This document shows, in pieces, positions 52,909-60,892 of a stretch of 64,000 bases of DNA. The notes beneath the pieces were generated by a model. It made no database searches. It saw only the letters and a program-made list of their open reading frames with translations, and was not told the DNA's origin. Position 1 is the first letter of the stretch. Every line of letters begins with the position of its first letter. The translations under genes were made by a program, and so were the position numbers. The DNA is from Porphyrobacter sp. LM 6 (GTDB taxonomy: Bacteria > Pseudomonadota > Alphaproteobacteria > Sphingomonadales > Sphingomonadaceae), in assembly GCF_001720465.1 (NCBI RefSeq), contig NZ_CP017113.1:434001-498000 (forward strand), read 5' to 3'.

Positions 52909-53759
52909 GCCAGCACCGCGCCGAATGCGGCCCGCACGCGCCGCAGCGACAATGCCAGAACGACGTTCAGCGCGACCACCTCGAACAGGAAATACCAGTG
53001 GGGCCTGCCCGCCAGCATCGCCGCGCCTACCGCCAGGGTGCGGTAATTGGCGCTGAGCAGGCTCATGCCCGCCAGCCACCCACCTCTGCCCGCACGCATC
53101 GCGGTCCCGATTGCACTATGGTGCTCCGGATCCCGCATGGCTGACGTCAGGGCAGCGCCGTGGGGGACGATCAACCCTGTCAGCCATAGGTAATAGATCA
53201 CGAAGGGATGGCGCGCCTCGGCCGGATCTGCCGCCGAGGTGGAGGCGAGCCACGGTGTTGCATAGACCGCCTGCTGATACTGCCGCCGCGCGCCCTCGTA
53301 ATGCGCGGCCTGCACCACCCGGCTGGCTCCGGCCGCCCACATCAGCCCCCAGCCCGCCACGCCGATCTGGGCCGAGGCGAGGAACCCGAGGGTGACGTAC
53401 AGCACGATATGGCCCGCGTAGTCGCAGATCCCGTCGACCAGCTCGCCATGGGCCGAGCCACCTCCGCGCAGCCGCGCCAGATCGCCATCCGCCCCGTCGA
53501 ACACGTGCCAGCTCATGTGCAGCGCGAGGCCGAGCGCCACGCCCCACGGCGAGGCCAGCCAGCCATAGGCGGCGGCGGCGAGCATGATCATCACCGCGCC
53601 GATGATCGACACCATATCGGGCGTGATCCCGGCCGGTACGAGCCGTCGCGCCAGCCGCCACGAGAGCGGATGGTAAAGCCGCCCGTTGAGCCAATCCTCA
53701 AGCTCCTCCGGGCGACGGGGGCGATCTGGCGGAACGGGCGAAGGTTCGGGGTCAGTCAC
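52878..53759 (-). CDS. CDP-alcohol phosphatidyltransferase family membrane protein
   Basis: A 293-residue integral membrane enzyme of the CDP-alcohol phosphotransferase family. The signature D-G-x2-A-R-x8-G-x3-D-x3-D is fully present (DGDLARLRGGGSAHGELVDG and ICD). It begins with a soluble Pro-rich stretch and LEDWLNGRLYHPLSWRLARR before the first helix; six hydrophobic segments follow. Such enzymes transfer a phospho-alcohol from a CDP-linked donor, here possibly CDP-inositol or CDP-diacylglycerol. It is one of two family members in the inositol cluster, so they probably act at different steps. Confidence 0.88.
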   Translation of the reverse strand: MTDPEPSPVPPDRPRRPEELEDWLNGRLYHPLSWRLARRLVPAGITPDMVSIIGAVMIMLAAAAYGWLASPWGVALGLALHMSWHVFDGADGDLARLRGGGSAHGELVDGICDYAGHIVLYVTLGFLASAQIGVAGWGLMWAAGASRVVQAAHYEGARRQYQQAVYATPWLASTSAADPAEARHPFVIYYLWLTGLIVPHGAALTSAMRDPEHHSAIGTAMRAGRGGWLAGMSLLSANYRTLAVGAAMLAGRPHWYFLFEVVALNVVLALSLRRVRAAFGAVLAQTVPASTRR

Positions 53760-53863
53760 GCATCACCGGGCGAGGGAAAGGACGCAGTCGGCCCATCTTG
53801 CCACCTTCCGGCCTGAATGTCCCGACTATACGGCACAAATCCGCGCCGTTACGAAGGTTTGTC

Positions 53864-54889
53864 ATGTCTGCCGTCACAATCCGCTTTGCCTCTGCGCAGA
53901 CCGCCAACCAGCTGGTGGCCGGGGTTCCGGCGCTCGCCCGCGTGGCGCGGGCGGTGGCTGAAGTCGCGCCCGAGGGACGTATCGCGGTGGTGCTGGGGCA
54001 TGGCAGTGCGATCAATGCGCTTACCCGGGCCGAGCTAGCGCGACTGGCCCCCGGGATCGACATCGCCCTTGTGCCGGAGGCCGATTCCGCGGCCATTCCG
54101 GGCGAAACGCTGCCGGATGCCGGGGCGCTTGCCGCCATGATGTCGGGCGCGATCCCGATACCATCCCCGCCCCGCGATCCGGCTGGAGAGCTGGCCAAGG
54201 CCGCCCGCGCGATTATCCGCGCCACCGCCAAACCGGGTGACGGGATTGTCTCGCGACACCTCAATCGCCCGGTATCGCAAGCCTGCTCGGCGCTGCTGCT
54301 GCGGTTCGCCTGGATGCGGCCCGGCCATGCGACGGCGCTGACCGCGCTGGCAGCGGCGGCGATGCTCGCCTGCCTGCTGACCGGCACCGTGGCCGGGTTG
54401 ATGGCGGGGGCCGTACTGTTCCAGATCGCCTCGATCGTCGACGGGATCGACGGCGAGATAGCGCGGGCGACCTTCCGCACATCACCGCAAGGCGCGGCGT
54501 GGGACAGCGGGATCGATGCCGCGACCAATCTCGGCTTTCTCGCCGGGGTGATCGCCAACCTGCTGATGCGCGGCGAGGCCGCCACGGCCACCACCGGCCT
54601 TGCGGGCTTCGGCATCCTCATGGTCGGCATGGGGCTGCTCGGCGCCCGTGCCCGCGCGCGGGGCGAGCCGCTCCATTTCGACGGGGCCAAGGCGATGCTC
54701 GGCCGCCGCGAGACGGCGCTGACCCGCTGGCTGCGCTATCTCACGATGCGCGATTTCTACTGCCTGTTCCTCGCCGTGATGATCTTGCTCGGATGGGTGA
54801 GCGCGGCACTGGCGATCTTCGCGGCGGCGGCGGCGGGCTGGCTGGTGACGGTGATCGCGCTGCTATGGCGCGCCCGCACCCCGGCCTAG
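53864..54889 (+). CDS. CDP-alcohol phosphotransferase resembling DIPP synthase, with diverged N-terminal domain
   Basis: A 341-residue membrane protein. The C-terminal ~220 residues carry the complete family signature (DGEIARATFRTSPQGAAWDS and GID) and five to six helices. Just before them, KPGDGIVSRHLNRPVSQ matches the joint found in fused IPCT/DIPP-synthase proteins (lysine-proline, GDG, VSRxxNR). The first ~115 residues occupy the place of the nucleotidyltransferase domain but lack its Gly-rich and Pro-Lys motifs, suggesting a decayed or repurposed domain. It could transfer phosphoinositol from CDP-inositol to an acceptor not identified here. Confidence 0.85.
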   Translation: MSAVTIRFASAQTANQLVAGVPALARVARAVAEVAPEGRIAVVLGHGSAINALTRAELARLAPGIDIALVPEADSAAIPGETLPDAGALAAMMSGAIPIPSPPRDPAGELAKAARAIIRATAKPGDGIVSRHLNRPVSQACSALLLRFAWMRPGHATALTALAAAAMLACLLTGTVAGLMAGAVLFQIASIVDGIDGEIARATFRTSPQGAAWDSGIDAATNLGFLAGVIANLLMRGEAATATTGLAGFGILMVGMGLLGARARARGEPLHFDGAKAMLGRRETALTRWLRYLTMRDFYCLFLAVMILLGWVSAALAIFAAAAAGWLVTVIALLWRARTPA

Positions 54890-55692
54890 CTGAGCGCGAT
54901 ATCCGGCGCGTCTTCCTGCTTCATCCCGATCAGGTGATAGCCGGCATCGACATGATGCGTTTCGCCGGTCACGCCGGATGACAGGTCGGACAAGAGGTAG
55001 AGCGCCGATCCGCCGACATCCTCGATGGTGACATTGCGGCGAAGCGGCGCGTTCAGCTCGTTCCACTTGAGGATGTAGCGGAAGTCGCCGATGCCGCTGG
55101 CGGCCAGCGTCTTGATCGGGCCGGCGCTGATCGCGTTGACGCGGATGTTGCGCGGGCCAAGGTCGTTGGCGAGATACTTCACGCTGGTTTCCAGCGCCGC
55201 CTTGGCCACGCCCATGACGTTGTAATGCGGCACGACCTTTTCCGCACCGTAATAGCTCAGCGTCAGGATCGCGCCGCCGGTTTCCGGCATCATCGCCGCC
55301 GCGCGCTGGGTGATCGCGACCAGTGAATAGGCCGAGATGTTCATCGTCATCAGGAAGTTGTCGAGGCTGGTATCGACATATTGGCCTCGCAGCTCGTTCT
55401 TGTCGGAATAGCCGATCGCGTGGACCACAAAGTCGATCGTGTCCCAGCGCTGCTTCAGTTCGGCAAAGGCCGCGTCGAGCGATTCCATCCGCGAAACGTC
55501 GCATTCGAAGGTGAAGTCGCTGCCGAGTTCGGCCGCGAGCGGGATCACCCGCTTGGCCAGCGCCTCGCCCTGATAGGAAAACGCCAGCTCCGCGCCCTGC
55601 TCGGCGAGCTTCTTGGCAATGCCCCAGGCCAGCGACTTGTCGTTGGCGAGCCCCATGATCAGCCCGCGCTTGCCCTGCATCAATCCGTTCAT
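54886..55692 (-). CDS. fabI: Enoyl-[acyl-carrier-protein] reductase (NADH) FabI
   Basis: A 268-residue short-chain dehydrogenase that carries out the last reduction in fatty-acid elongation. It has GLANDKSLAWGIAKKLAEQG at the cofactor site, AIGYSDKNELRGQY, and the catalytic YNVMGVAK (Tyr-x6-Lys), and ends near the SGVTGETHHVDAGY segment typical of FabI. ATG 55692 follows AGGAG at a good distance; a longer open frame upstream was rejected. It starts six bases after the stop of the YihY-type gene, so the two are co-transcribed. Triclosan and isoniazid-class target enzyme by family. Confidence 0.96.
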   Translation of the reverse strand: MNGLMQGKRGLIMGLANDKSLAWGIAKKLAEQGAELAFSYQGEALAKRVIPLAAELGSDFTFECDVSRMESLDAAFAELKQRWDTIDFVVHAIGYSDKNELRGQYVDTSLDNFLMTMNISAYSLVAITQRAAAMMPETGGAILTLSYYGAEKVVPHYNVMGVAKAALETSVKYLANDLGPRNIRVNAISAGPIKTLAASGIGDFRYILKWNELNAPLRRNVTIEDVGGSALYLLSDLSSGVTGETHHVDAGYHLIGMKQEDAPDIALS

Positions 55693-55697
55693 TCCGA

Positions 55698-56567
55698 TTA
55701 CTCCTCGCTTGCCTCGCCCGAGGTTCCTTGCGGCGGCGTCAGCGCCAGTGCCGCGTTCAATTCCGCGCCGATAACGAGCCCGAGCCCGACGAGCCAGAAA
55801 AACAGTAAGGTCACCATGCTTCCCGCAAGGCTGCCATAGGTAAGATCGTAGGTGAAGAACCGCCGCAGCACCACTGGCAGCGCCGCCGCAACGATGATCC
55901 ACCATACCATCGTGAACAGCGCGCCGGGCCAACGCGGTGCTCCGCTGGCGCGATAGGCCGCCGGGGTCAGCGTTGCAAACAGGACATAGAGCGATCCGGC
56001 AAGACCGAAGGCGGGCACGATGCGTGACAGGCTGAGCGTGGATACCGCTTCGGCCAGCTGCGGGAAGGCGGCCGCGATCACCTCCTGCGCGGTGCCGATG
56101 GCGACCTGGGCAAACAGCGAGATCATCAGCAACACCACCGCGCCGAGGATCAGGCCGGCGGAAAACAGCCAGGTCTTCCAGTAGGCCTGCACCTGCGCGG
56201 TGCCATAGGCCCGGCGCAGGATATCGCGGATCGTCTCGATCAGGCTCGACACCGTCCACAGCCCGACCCCGGCGCCGAGCCACAGCAGCCAGCCCGACCG
56301 GGCGTAGATCACATCCTCGGCCACCGGCACGATCACCGCCGCGACCGAAACCGGCAAGGCGCGCGCGACCGCCTCGACCATCGCCTGGGCATTGGCACGG
56401 CCGCCGATCAGATCGAACAGCGCCGCTCCGAGGATGAAGAACGGGAAGATCGCCAGCATCGACAGATAGGCGAGGTTGCCCGCGTGGATGAAGCCATCGT
56501 TGAAGGTGCCGGTAGCGACCCGGCGGACCACCGCCATGCTGTGCCTGATCGAGGCAGTGCCGATCAC
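55698..56567 (-). CDS. YihY/virulence factor BrkB family membrane protein
   Basis: A 289-residue protein with six hydrophobic segments (AGNLAYLSMLAIFPFFILGAAL, AAVIVPVAEDVI, SAGLILGAVVLLMISLF and others) and the family region YGTAQVQAYWKTWLFSAGL. The family, once thought to be RNase BN, has no proven activity. The GTG at 56567 or ATG at 56537 could start it. It lies between dnaJ-like and fabI on the same strand, 22 bp after the former. Confidence 0.85.
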   Translation of the reverse strand: MIGTASIRHSMAVVRRVATGTFNDGFIHAGNLAYLSMLAIFPFFILGAALFDLIGGRANAQAMVEAVARALPVSVAAVIVPVAEDVIYARSGWLLWLGAGVGLWTVSSLIETIRDILRRAYGTAQVQAYWKTWLFSAGLILGAVVLLMISLFAQVAIGTAQEVIAAAFPQLAEAVSTLSLSRIVPAFGLAGSLYVLFATLTPAAYRASGAPRWPGALFTMVWWIIVAAALPVVLRRFFTYDLTYGSLAGSMVTLLFFWLVGLGLVIGAELNAALALTPPQGTSGEASEE

Positions 56568-56589
56568 CGTGCGTCGCCTGTCGGGCCTG

Positions 56590-57579
56590 TCAGAGGCCGA
56601 ACTTCTCGCGCGGGCGCGCCGGATCGATCCACCCTTCGAGCCGCTCCTCGAGGCTCGAGAGGTCTTCGGGGAGCTGGATTTCGAGCGTTACCAGCTGATC
56701 CCCGCGTTCGGGCTTGCCGTCGATCACCCGGCCGTTCTTCTTGGTCCAGCCCTTGCCGCCGAGCCGCAGCACGGTGCCGCCCGAGCTGCCCGGCTTGATC
56801 GTCAGCATCACTGCGCCATCGACTGTCGGGCATTTGACCTTGGCCCCGCGCACCGCCTCGTCGAGCGTGACCGGCAGGTCCATGCGGATATTGTCGCCTT
56901 CGCGGCGGAAGAAGGGATGGGGGCCGACTTCGACCATCACGATCCCGTCGCCATGCCCGCCGGGGCCGGGCTGGCCCTTGTCCTTGAGGCGCATGATGGT
57001 GCCGTCCTCGACACCTGCGGGCAGTTTCAGGTTGATCGCCTTGCCATCGGCCAGCGTGATGCGCTGGTCGCGTCCGGCGGCCGCATCGACGAAGGGCACG
57101 GCGAGGCGGTACTGGATATCTGCGCCGCGCCTCGGCGGAGGGGGCGGGGGTTGGCGGCCGAAACCGCGCCGCGCGCCGTTGCCGCCCGGCTGCTGGCGCG
57201 CCTTGCCGCCGAACAGGCCTTCGAACAGATCGCCCAGATCGAGATCATCGGGGCTGAAATTGCCGTAATCGCCGCCGCTGGCACCCGGGCCCGCGCCATA
57301 GGTGCCGCCCCGATTGAAGCCGCCGCGCGCACCCATTCCGGCAAAGGGATTGGCGGGATTGCCGTCGCCATCAATCTCGCCGCGATCATACTGGGCGCGC
57401 TTGGTCTTGTCCGACAGCAGATCATAGGCGCTGGTCACTTCGGAGAACTTCTCCGCCGCCTTGGGGTTGTCCTTGTTGCGATCGGGGTGCAGCTCCTTCG
57501 CCAGCTTGCGATAGGCGCTCTTGATGTCGGCTTCGGAGGCCGTGCGGGGAACGCCCAGAATGCTGTAGGGATCGCGCAT
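56590..57579 (-). CDS. DnaJ-family co-chaperone, CbpA type
   Basis: A 329-residue J-domain protein without the zinc finger. The J domain is at residues 1-70 with the HPD motif in [12 protein letters not shown], then a Gly/Phe-rich segment ([19 protein letters not shown]), then the substrate-binding C-terminal domains ([17 protein letters not shown] and [13 protein letters not shown]). It stimulates Hsp70 (DnaK) ATPase by family. It heads the leftward operon with the YihY-type gene and fabI and is divergent from pdxH. Confidence 0.93.
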   Translation of the reverse strand: MRDPYSILGVPRTASEADIKSAYRKLAKELHPDRNKDNPKAAEKFSEVTSAYDLLSDKTKRAQYDRGEIDGDGNPANPFAGMGARGGFNRGGTYGAGPGASGGDYGNFSPDDLDLGDLFEGLFGGKARQQPGGNGARRGFGRQPPPPPPRRGADIQYRLAVPFVDAAAGRDQRITLADGKAINLKLPAGVEDGTIMRLKDKGQPGPGGHGDGIVMVEVGPHPFFRREGDNIRMDLPVTLDEAVRGAKVKCPTVDGAVMLTIKPGSSGGTVLRLGGKGWTKKNGRVIDGKPERGDQLVTLEIQLPEDLSSLEERLEGWIDPARPREKFGL

Positions 57580-57761
57580 GGTGAGTTAGCTAGGTGCAAC
57601 AGTCGCCCTGTGCAAGCTTGCGCTAGGGGCAAGTCACAGGGTTGCGCCGTTCCGGAACATCGACAAGCGGCGCATTGGCCTCGCCCAGCGGCCCGCTTGC
57701 GGCTTTCCGCGCGGCCCCTGCGTAGCTATGTGCCTTCCCGCAGCCACACAGGAACGCAACC

Positions 57762-58418
57762 ATGTCCGACGCCGCCCCTCTCGATAGTGCCCAACTGGCC
57801 GATAGCGTGCTGCCCGCCGGCGCGGACCCCTTCGCACTGTTCGAGGAATGGTTTGCCGCAGCGCAGGTGAGCGAGCCGAATGATCCGAATGCGATGGCGC
57901 TCGCCACCGCGACGGCAGATGCCGCGCCATCGGTGCGGATGGTGCTGCTGAAGGGGCATGGCGCGGGCGAAATCGCGGGCGGCGGGTTCACCTTCTTCAC
58001 CAATGCCGAAAGCCGCAAGGGCGCGCATATCCGCGCCAATATGCAGGCCGCATTGCTGTTCCACTGGAAGAGCCTGCGCCGCCAGATCCGCATTGAAGGG
58101 CCGCTCACCGAAGTCTCGCCCGAACGTGCCGATGCCTATTTCCACTCGCGCCCTTACAAAAGCCAGGTCGGCAGCGCGGCGAGCGATCAGTCGCGGCCGC
58201 TGGCCGAGCGGCAGGACTATCTCGACCGGGTGCAAGCCCTGTGGGCCGAGCATGAAGCCGAAGGCCAGGTGCCGCGCCCGCCGCACTGGACGGGCTTCAC
58301 CCTCTCGCCCCGCCGGATCGAATTCTGGATCGATCGCGACAACCGGCTGCATGACCGCCGCGAATTCACGCGTGCGGGCGCTGGTGCGCCGTGGTCCGAC
58401 ACGCTGCTTTACCCCTGA
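57762..58418 (+). CDS. pdxH: Pyridoxamine 5'-phosphate oxidase
   Basis: Oxidises pyridoxine/pyridoxamine phosphate to pyridoxal phosphate with FMN. The 218-residue protein has the typical FMN-binding region SVRMVLLKGHGAG and the C-terminal FTLSPRRIEFWIDRDNRLHDRREF. It begins with ATG at 57762 after CAGGAACGCAACC. The PhzF-like gene follows after 11 bp. In alphaproteobacteria pdxH is often near dnaJ-like genes, as here. Confidence 0.95.
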   Translation: MSDAAPLDSAQLADSVLPAGADPFALFEEWFAAAQVSEPNDPNAMALATATADAAPSVRMVLLKGHGAGEIAGGGFTFFTNAESRKGAHIRANMQAALLFHWKSLRRQIRIEGPLTEVSPERADAYFHSRPYKSQVGSAASDQSRPLAERQDYLDRVQALWAEHEAEGQVPRPPHWTGFTLSPRRIEFWIDRDNRLHDRREFTRAGAGAPWSDTLLYP

Positions 58419-58429
58419 GGAATGCCCAG

Positions 58430-59224
58430 ATGCCGCAGAAAATCCCCTATTGGCACGTCGATGCCTTTGCCGCTTCGCCCTTTGGCGGGAACCAGGCGGC
58501 CGTCATGGTGCTCGATGAATGGCTGCCCGATGATGTGCTGGTCGCGATCGGGGGCGAGAACCTCTTCGCCGAGACTGCCTTCGTGGTGCGCGATACCACC
58601 GGAGAGGCCGACTGGGAGCTGCGCTGGTGTACGCCGACCTATGAAATCGCACTGTGCGGCCACGCGACGCTGGCGAGCGGGCATATCCTGCTGACCCGCG
58701 ACGGCGGCGATCGCCTGACCTTCCGCACTCGCAAGTCGGGCATTCTGGAAGTGGTCAAGGCGGGTGACGGTTATGAGCTCGCGCTTCCGGCCATCCACAC
58801 CGCGCCGCGTGATTTTCCCGAGGCGGTGCCGCTGCTCGGCGCGACCCCGCTTGAGGTGTGGCGCAACGAGAGCCGCTACAACGTCTTCCTGTTCGAGAAC
58901 GAGGCCGCGATCCGCGCGCTCGATCCCGATATCCGCGGGCTGGGCGCTCTGGGCACCGACCAGTTCATCTGCACCGCTCCCGGCGAGACAACCGACATCG
59001 TCAGCCGCGTGTTCGTGCCCGGCGGCGGGGTGGACGAGGACAGCGTCACCGGATCGGCTCATGCGGTGCTAACCCCGTTCTGGGCGAAGCGGTTGGGCCG
59101 CAACAGCTTTACCGCGCATCAGGCGAGCCAGCGCGGCGGGGACCTTACCCTGCGGCTTGATGGCGAGAAGGCGTGGCTCGGCGGGCCGTGCGTGACCGTG
59201 GTCGAGGGTAGCTTCTACCTCTGA
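58430..59224 (+). CDS. PhzF family isomerase
   Basis: A 264-residue PhzF/YddE-family protein of the diaminopimelate-epimerase fold. Typical segments are WHVDAFAASPFGGNQAAV, NLFAETAFV, WCTPTYEIALCGHATLASGH and CTAPGETTDIVSRVFVPGGG. Phenazine genes are absent, so it is probably one of the many family members with unknown substrates. The ATG at 58430 follows GAGGA; it lies 11 bp after pdxH and is probably co-transcribed with it. Confidence 0.9.
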   Translation: MPQKIPYWHVDAFAASPFGGNQAAVMVLDEWLPDDVLVAIGGENLFAETAFVVRDTTGEADWELRWCTPTYEIALCGHATLASGHILLTRDGGDRLTFRTRKSGILEVVKAGDGYELALPAIHTAPRDFPEAVPLLGATPLEVWRNESRYNVFLFENEAAIRALDPDIRGLGALGTDQFICTAPGETTDIVSRVFVPGGGVDEDSVTGSAHAVLTPFWAKRLGRNSFTAHQASQRGGDLTLRLDGEKAWLGGPCVTVVEGSFYL

Positions 59225-59233
59225 AATCCTTGC

Positions 59234-59291
59234 GTTCCTGCACAAGCAGGAACCCATTCGGTTCCGCATCGACCCCCTGCTTTCGCAGGGG
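59234..59291. terminator. Two hairpins between convergent genes
   Basis: GTTCCTGC/GCAGGAAC (59234-59253, loop ACAA) and CCCCTGC/GCAGGGG (59274-59291, loop TTTC) lie between the PhzF-like stop and the stop of the convergent hydrolase gene. Both share a CCTGC...GCAGG core, so the second may be a copy of the first. No T-run follows. They may work as terminators or belong to a repeat family. Confidence 0.55.
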
Positions 59292-59292
59292 A

Positions 59293-60432
59293 TCAACGCG
59301 AGGGATACAGCTCCAGCACGTCCGCCGCCTGCTGCAACATCGGCGGGCGCTGTTCGTCGTCCGAATGGCCGAGCCGCACCAGCGTCACACCCTGCGACGG
59401 CGAGACCATGACATATTGCCCCATGTGGCCGATCAGGCTGAACAGGCTTTTGGGCGCGCGATCGGGGAATAGTGGCTGGTCTTCGCCCTCGGGCAGCTTG
59501 CGGTTGAGCCAGATCTGGAAGCCGTAATTGGCGCGTGCGGGGCTGGGGGTCACCATCGCTTCTACCCAGCGCTGCGGCACCAGCTGCTCGCCGCCGGGCG
59601 CGCGGCCCTTGAGGCGGAGCATCTCTCCCAGCTTGGCCCAGTCGCGCGCGGTTGCGTGCATCAGGCTGCCGCCGATCAGCGTGCCGCTCGCGTCGAATTC
59701 GGGCACCATGCTGGTCATGCCGAGCGGGCCGAACAGCCGCACCTGAAGGTAATCCGCCACCGCCTTGCGCCGCGCATCGGGCTTGTCGCTTGTTGTAAGC
59801 GCGCGCGCCGCGATGTCGGCGAGGATCACGCTGGTGTTCGAGGAATATTCGAACCGCTTGCCCGGTTCATCCTCGAGCGGCTGCTCCTCTGCCCAGCGGG
59901 CCATATTGTCGCGCCCGTCGAGGAACAGCATCCGCACCTCGCTCGATTCGTAAGGCGGATCGCCGCTTTCGGTGTGGCGCAGGCCGCTGCGCATCTGGAG
60001 CAGGTGGCGCAGGGTGATCTCGGCGCGCGGATCGCCGGGGCGCTGCCACAGCGGCACGGGTGCGGGGGCATCAAGGCTCAGCTTGCCGTCGGCGACCAGC
60101 ATCCCGATCAGCACCGCGCTGACAGTTTTCGCCATCGACCAGCTGACGAAACGGGTGTCGGGGCCGTAGCGTTCGCCATAGCGCTCGGCGGCGATCTTGC
60201 CGTTCGCCATCACCACCACGGCGCGGGTTTCGCCGAGGCCGTCCTGCACGAACAGATCGTCGATCTGGCGCGCGAGCTGATCCTTGGGGGCGCCTGCATT
60301 GTCCGTCACAGCGGCGAGCGCTTCCTCGGACAGCGGCGCTTCTGCCGCGGGCGCACCGCCGCATCCGGCGAGCGTGAGCAGGGCTGGCGCGAGCAGGAAC
60401 GCGCGGTTATGGAGGCGGCGAGGGGCGATCAT
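59293..60432 (-). CDS. Serine hydrolase, class C beta-lactamase-like lipoprotein
   Basis: A 379-residue exported protein. The signal ends in LLTLAGCGG, a lipobox, so it is probably lipid-anchored. The penicillin-binding fold motifs are SWSMAKT (SxxK), YSSN (YxN) and GHMGQYV (HxG in place of KTG), the pattern of the beta-lactamase/esterase class C family (6-aminohexanoate-dimer hydrolase type). Substrate unknown; resistance should not be assumed. A longer in-frame reading to 60603 was rejected because it runs through the divergent gene and hides the lipoprotein signal. Confidence 0.88.
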   Translation of the reverse strand: MIAPRRLHNRAFLLAPALLTLAGCGGAPAAEAPLSEEALAAVTDNAGAPKDQLARQIDDLFVQDGLGETRAVVVMANGKIAAERYGERYGPDTRFVSWSMAKTVSAVLIGMLVADGKLSLDAPAPVPLWQRPGDPRAEITLRHLLQMRSGLRHTESGDPPYESSEVRMLFLDGRDNMARWAEEQPLEDEPGKRFEYSSNTSVILADIAARALTTSDKPDARRKAVADYLQVRLFGPLGMTSMVPEFDASGTLIGGSLMHATARDWAKLGEMLRLKGRAPGGEQLVPQRWVEAMVTPSPARANYGFQIWLNRKLPEGEDQPLFPDRAPKSLFSLIGHMGQYVMVSPSQGVTLVRLGHSDDEQRPPMLQQAADVLELYPSR

Positions 60433-60449
60433 CGCGCCCTCAATTCCCG

Positions 60450-60818
60450 ATGCAAATGAGCTTGGCAATGGCGAAATCACCTTCCCCCTCCGCATCCCGC
60501 CGCCCGCGCTATGGCCTGTGGCTGCTGGCGATCGCGGCGCTGGCCGTGGGCGGGGCGGCGTGGGCGTTTCGCGAGCCGATCGACGGTTATGGCCGGATCG
60601 CATCGGCCTATTCGGCGCGGGTCGCCTGTTCGTGCCGATTTGTCGCAGGCCGCAGCATCGGCGATTGCGCCAAGGACAAGCTGGCCGGAATGGAAGCGGT
60701 CACGCTGGTCGAGGATATCGAGACCAAGAGCGTCACCGCACGCTTCCCGCTGGTGGCCGAAGCGACTGCGACCTACCGCAAAGGCTATGGCTGCGTGCTG
60801 GAGCCTTACGAGGGCTGA
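60450..60818 (+). CDS. Small membrane-anchored protein of unknown function
   Basis: A 122-residue protein with a basic N-terminus and one hydrophobic segment (YGLWLLAIAALAVGGAAWAF), followed by about 75 residues probably in the periplasm. These contain a cysteine group ACSCRF with a further GDCAKD and YGCVLEP, so disulfides are likely. It is divergent from the serine hydrolase gene with 17 bp between them, which suggests shared regulation. ATG 60450 or 60468 may start it. Family not recognised. Confidence 0.7.
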   Translation: MQMSLAMAKSPSPSASRRPRYGLWLLAIAALAVGGAAWAFREPIDGYGRIASAYSARVACSCRFVAGRSIGDCAKDKLAGMEAVTLVEDIETKSVTARFPLVAEATATYRKGYGCVLEPYEG

Positions 60819-60828
60819 ACCCTCGCAA

Positions 60829-60844
60829 TGTTCCACGTGGAACA
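60829..60844. other. parS-like centromere site
   Basis: TGTTCCACGTGGAACA, a perfect 16-bp palindrome that extends to 24 bp (60825-60848). It agrees with the chromosomal parS consensus TGTTNCACGTGNAACA bound by ParB. It lies between convergent genes, the usual placement of such sites. parA and parB are not in the window. No second copy was noticed in these 64 kb. Confidence 0.75.
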
Positions 60845-60853
60845 TTGCCGCAA

Positions 60854-60888
60854 GAGGGGTCTAAAGGGGGTCTAAGGGGGGTCTAGGA
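60854..60888. repeat. Short G-rich tandem repeat GGGGTCTAA
   Basis: Three imperfect copies of a 9-11-base unit (GGGGTCTAA, GGGGGTCTAA, GGGGGGTCTAGG) follow the parS-like site and end five bases before the mnmA stop codon. The G-run grows by one per copy. Function unknown. Confidence 0.6.
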
Positions 60889-60892
60889 CGAC

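Noticed and set aside
54886..56283. Extended 465-codon reading of fabI
   Set aside because: The first ~195 codons lie on top of the YihY-type gene in another frame and are Arg-rich; FabI proper starts at 55692 after a good ribosome-binding site.
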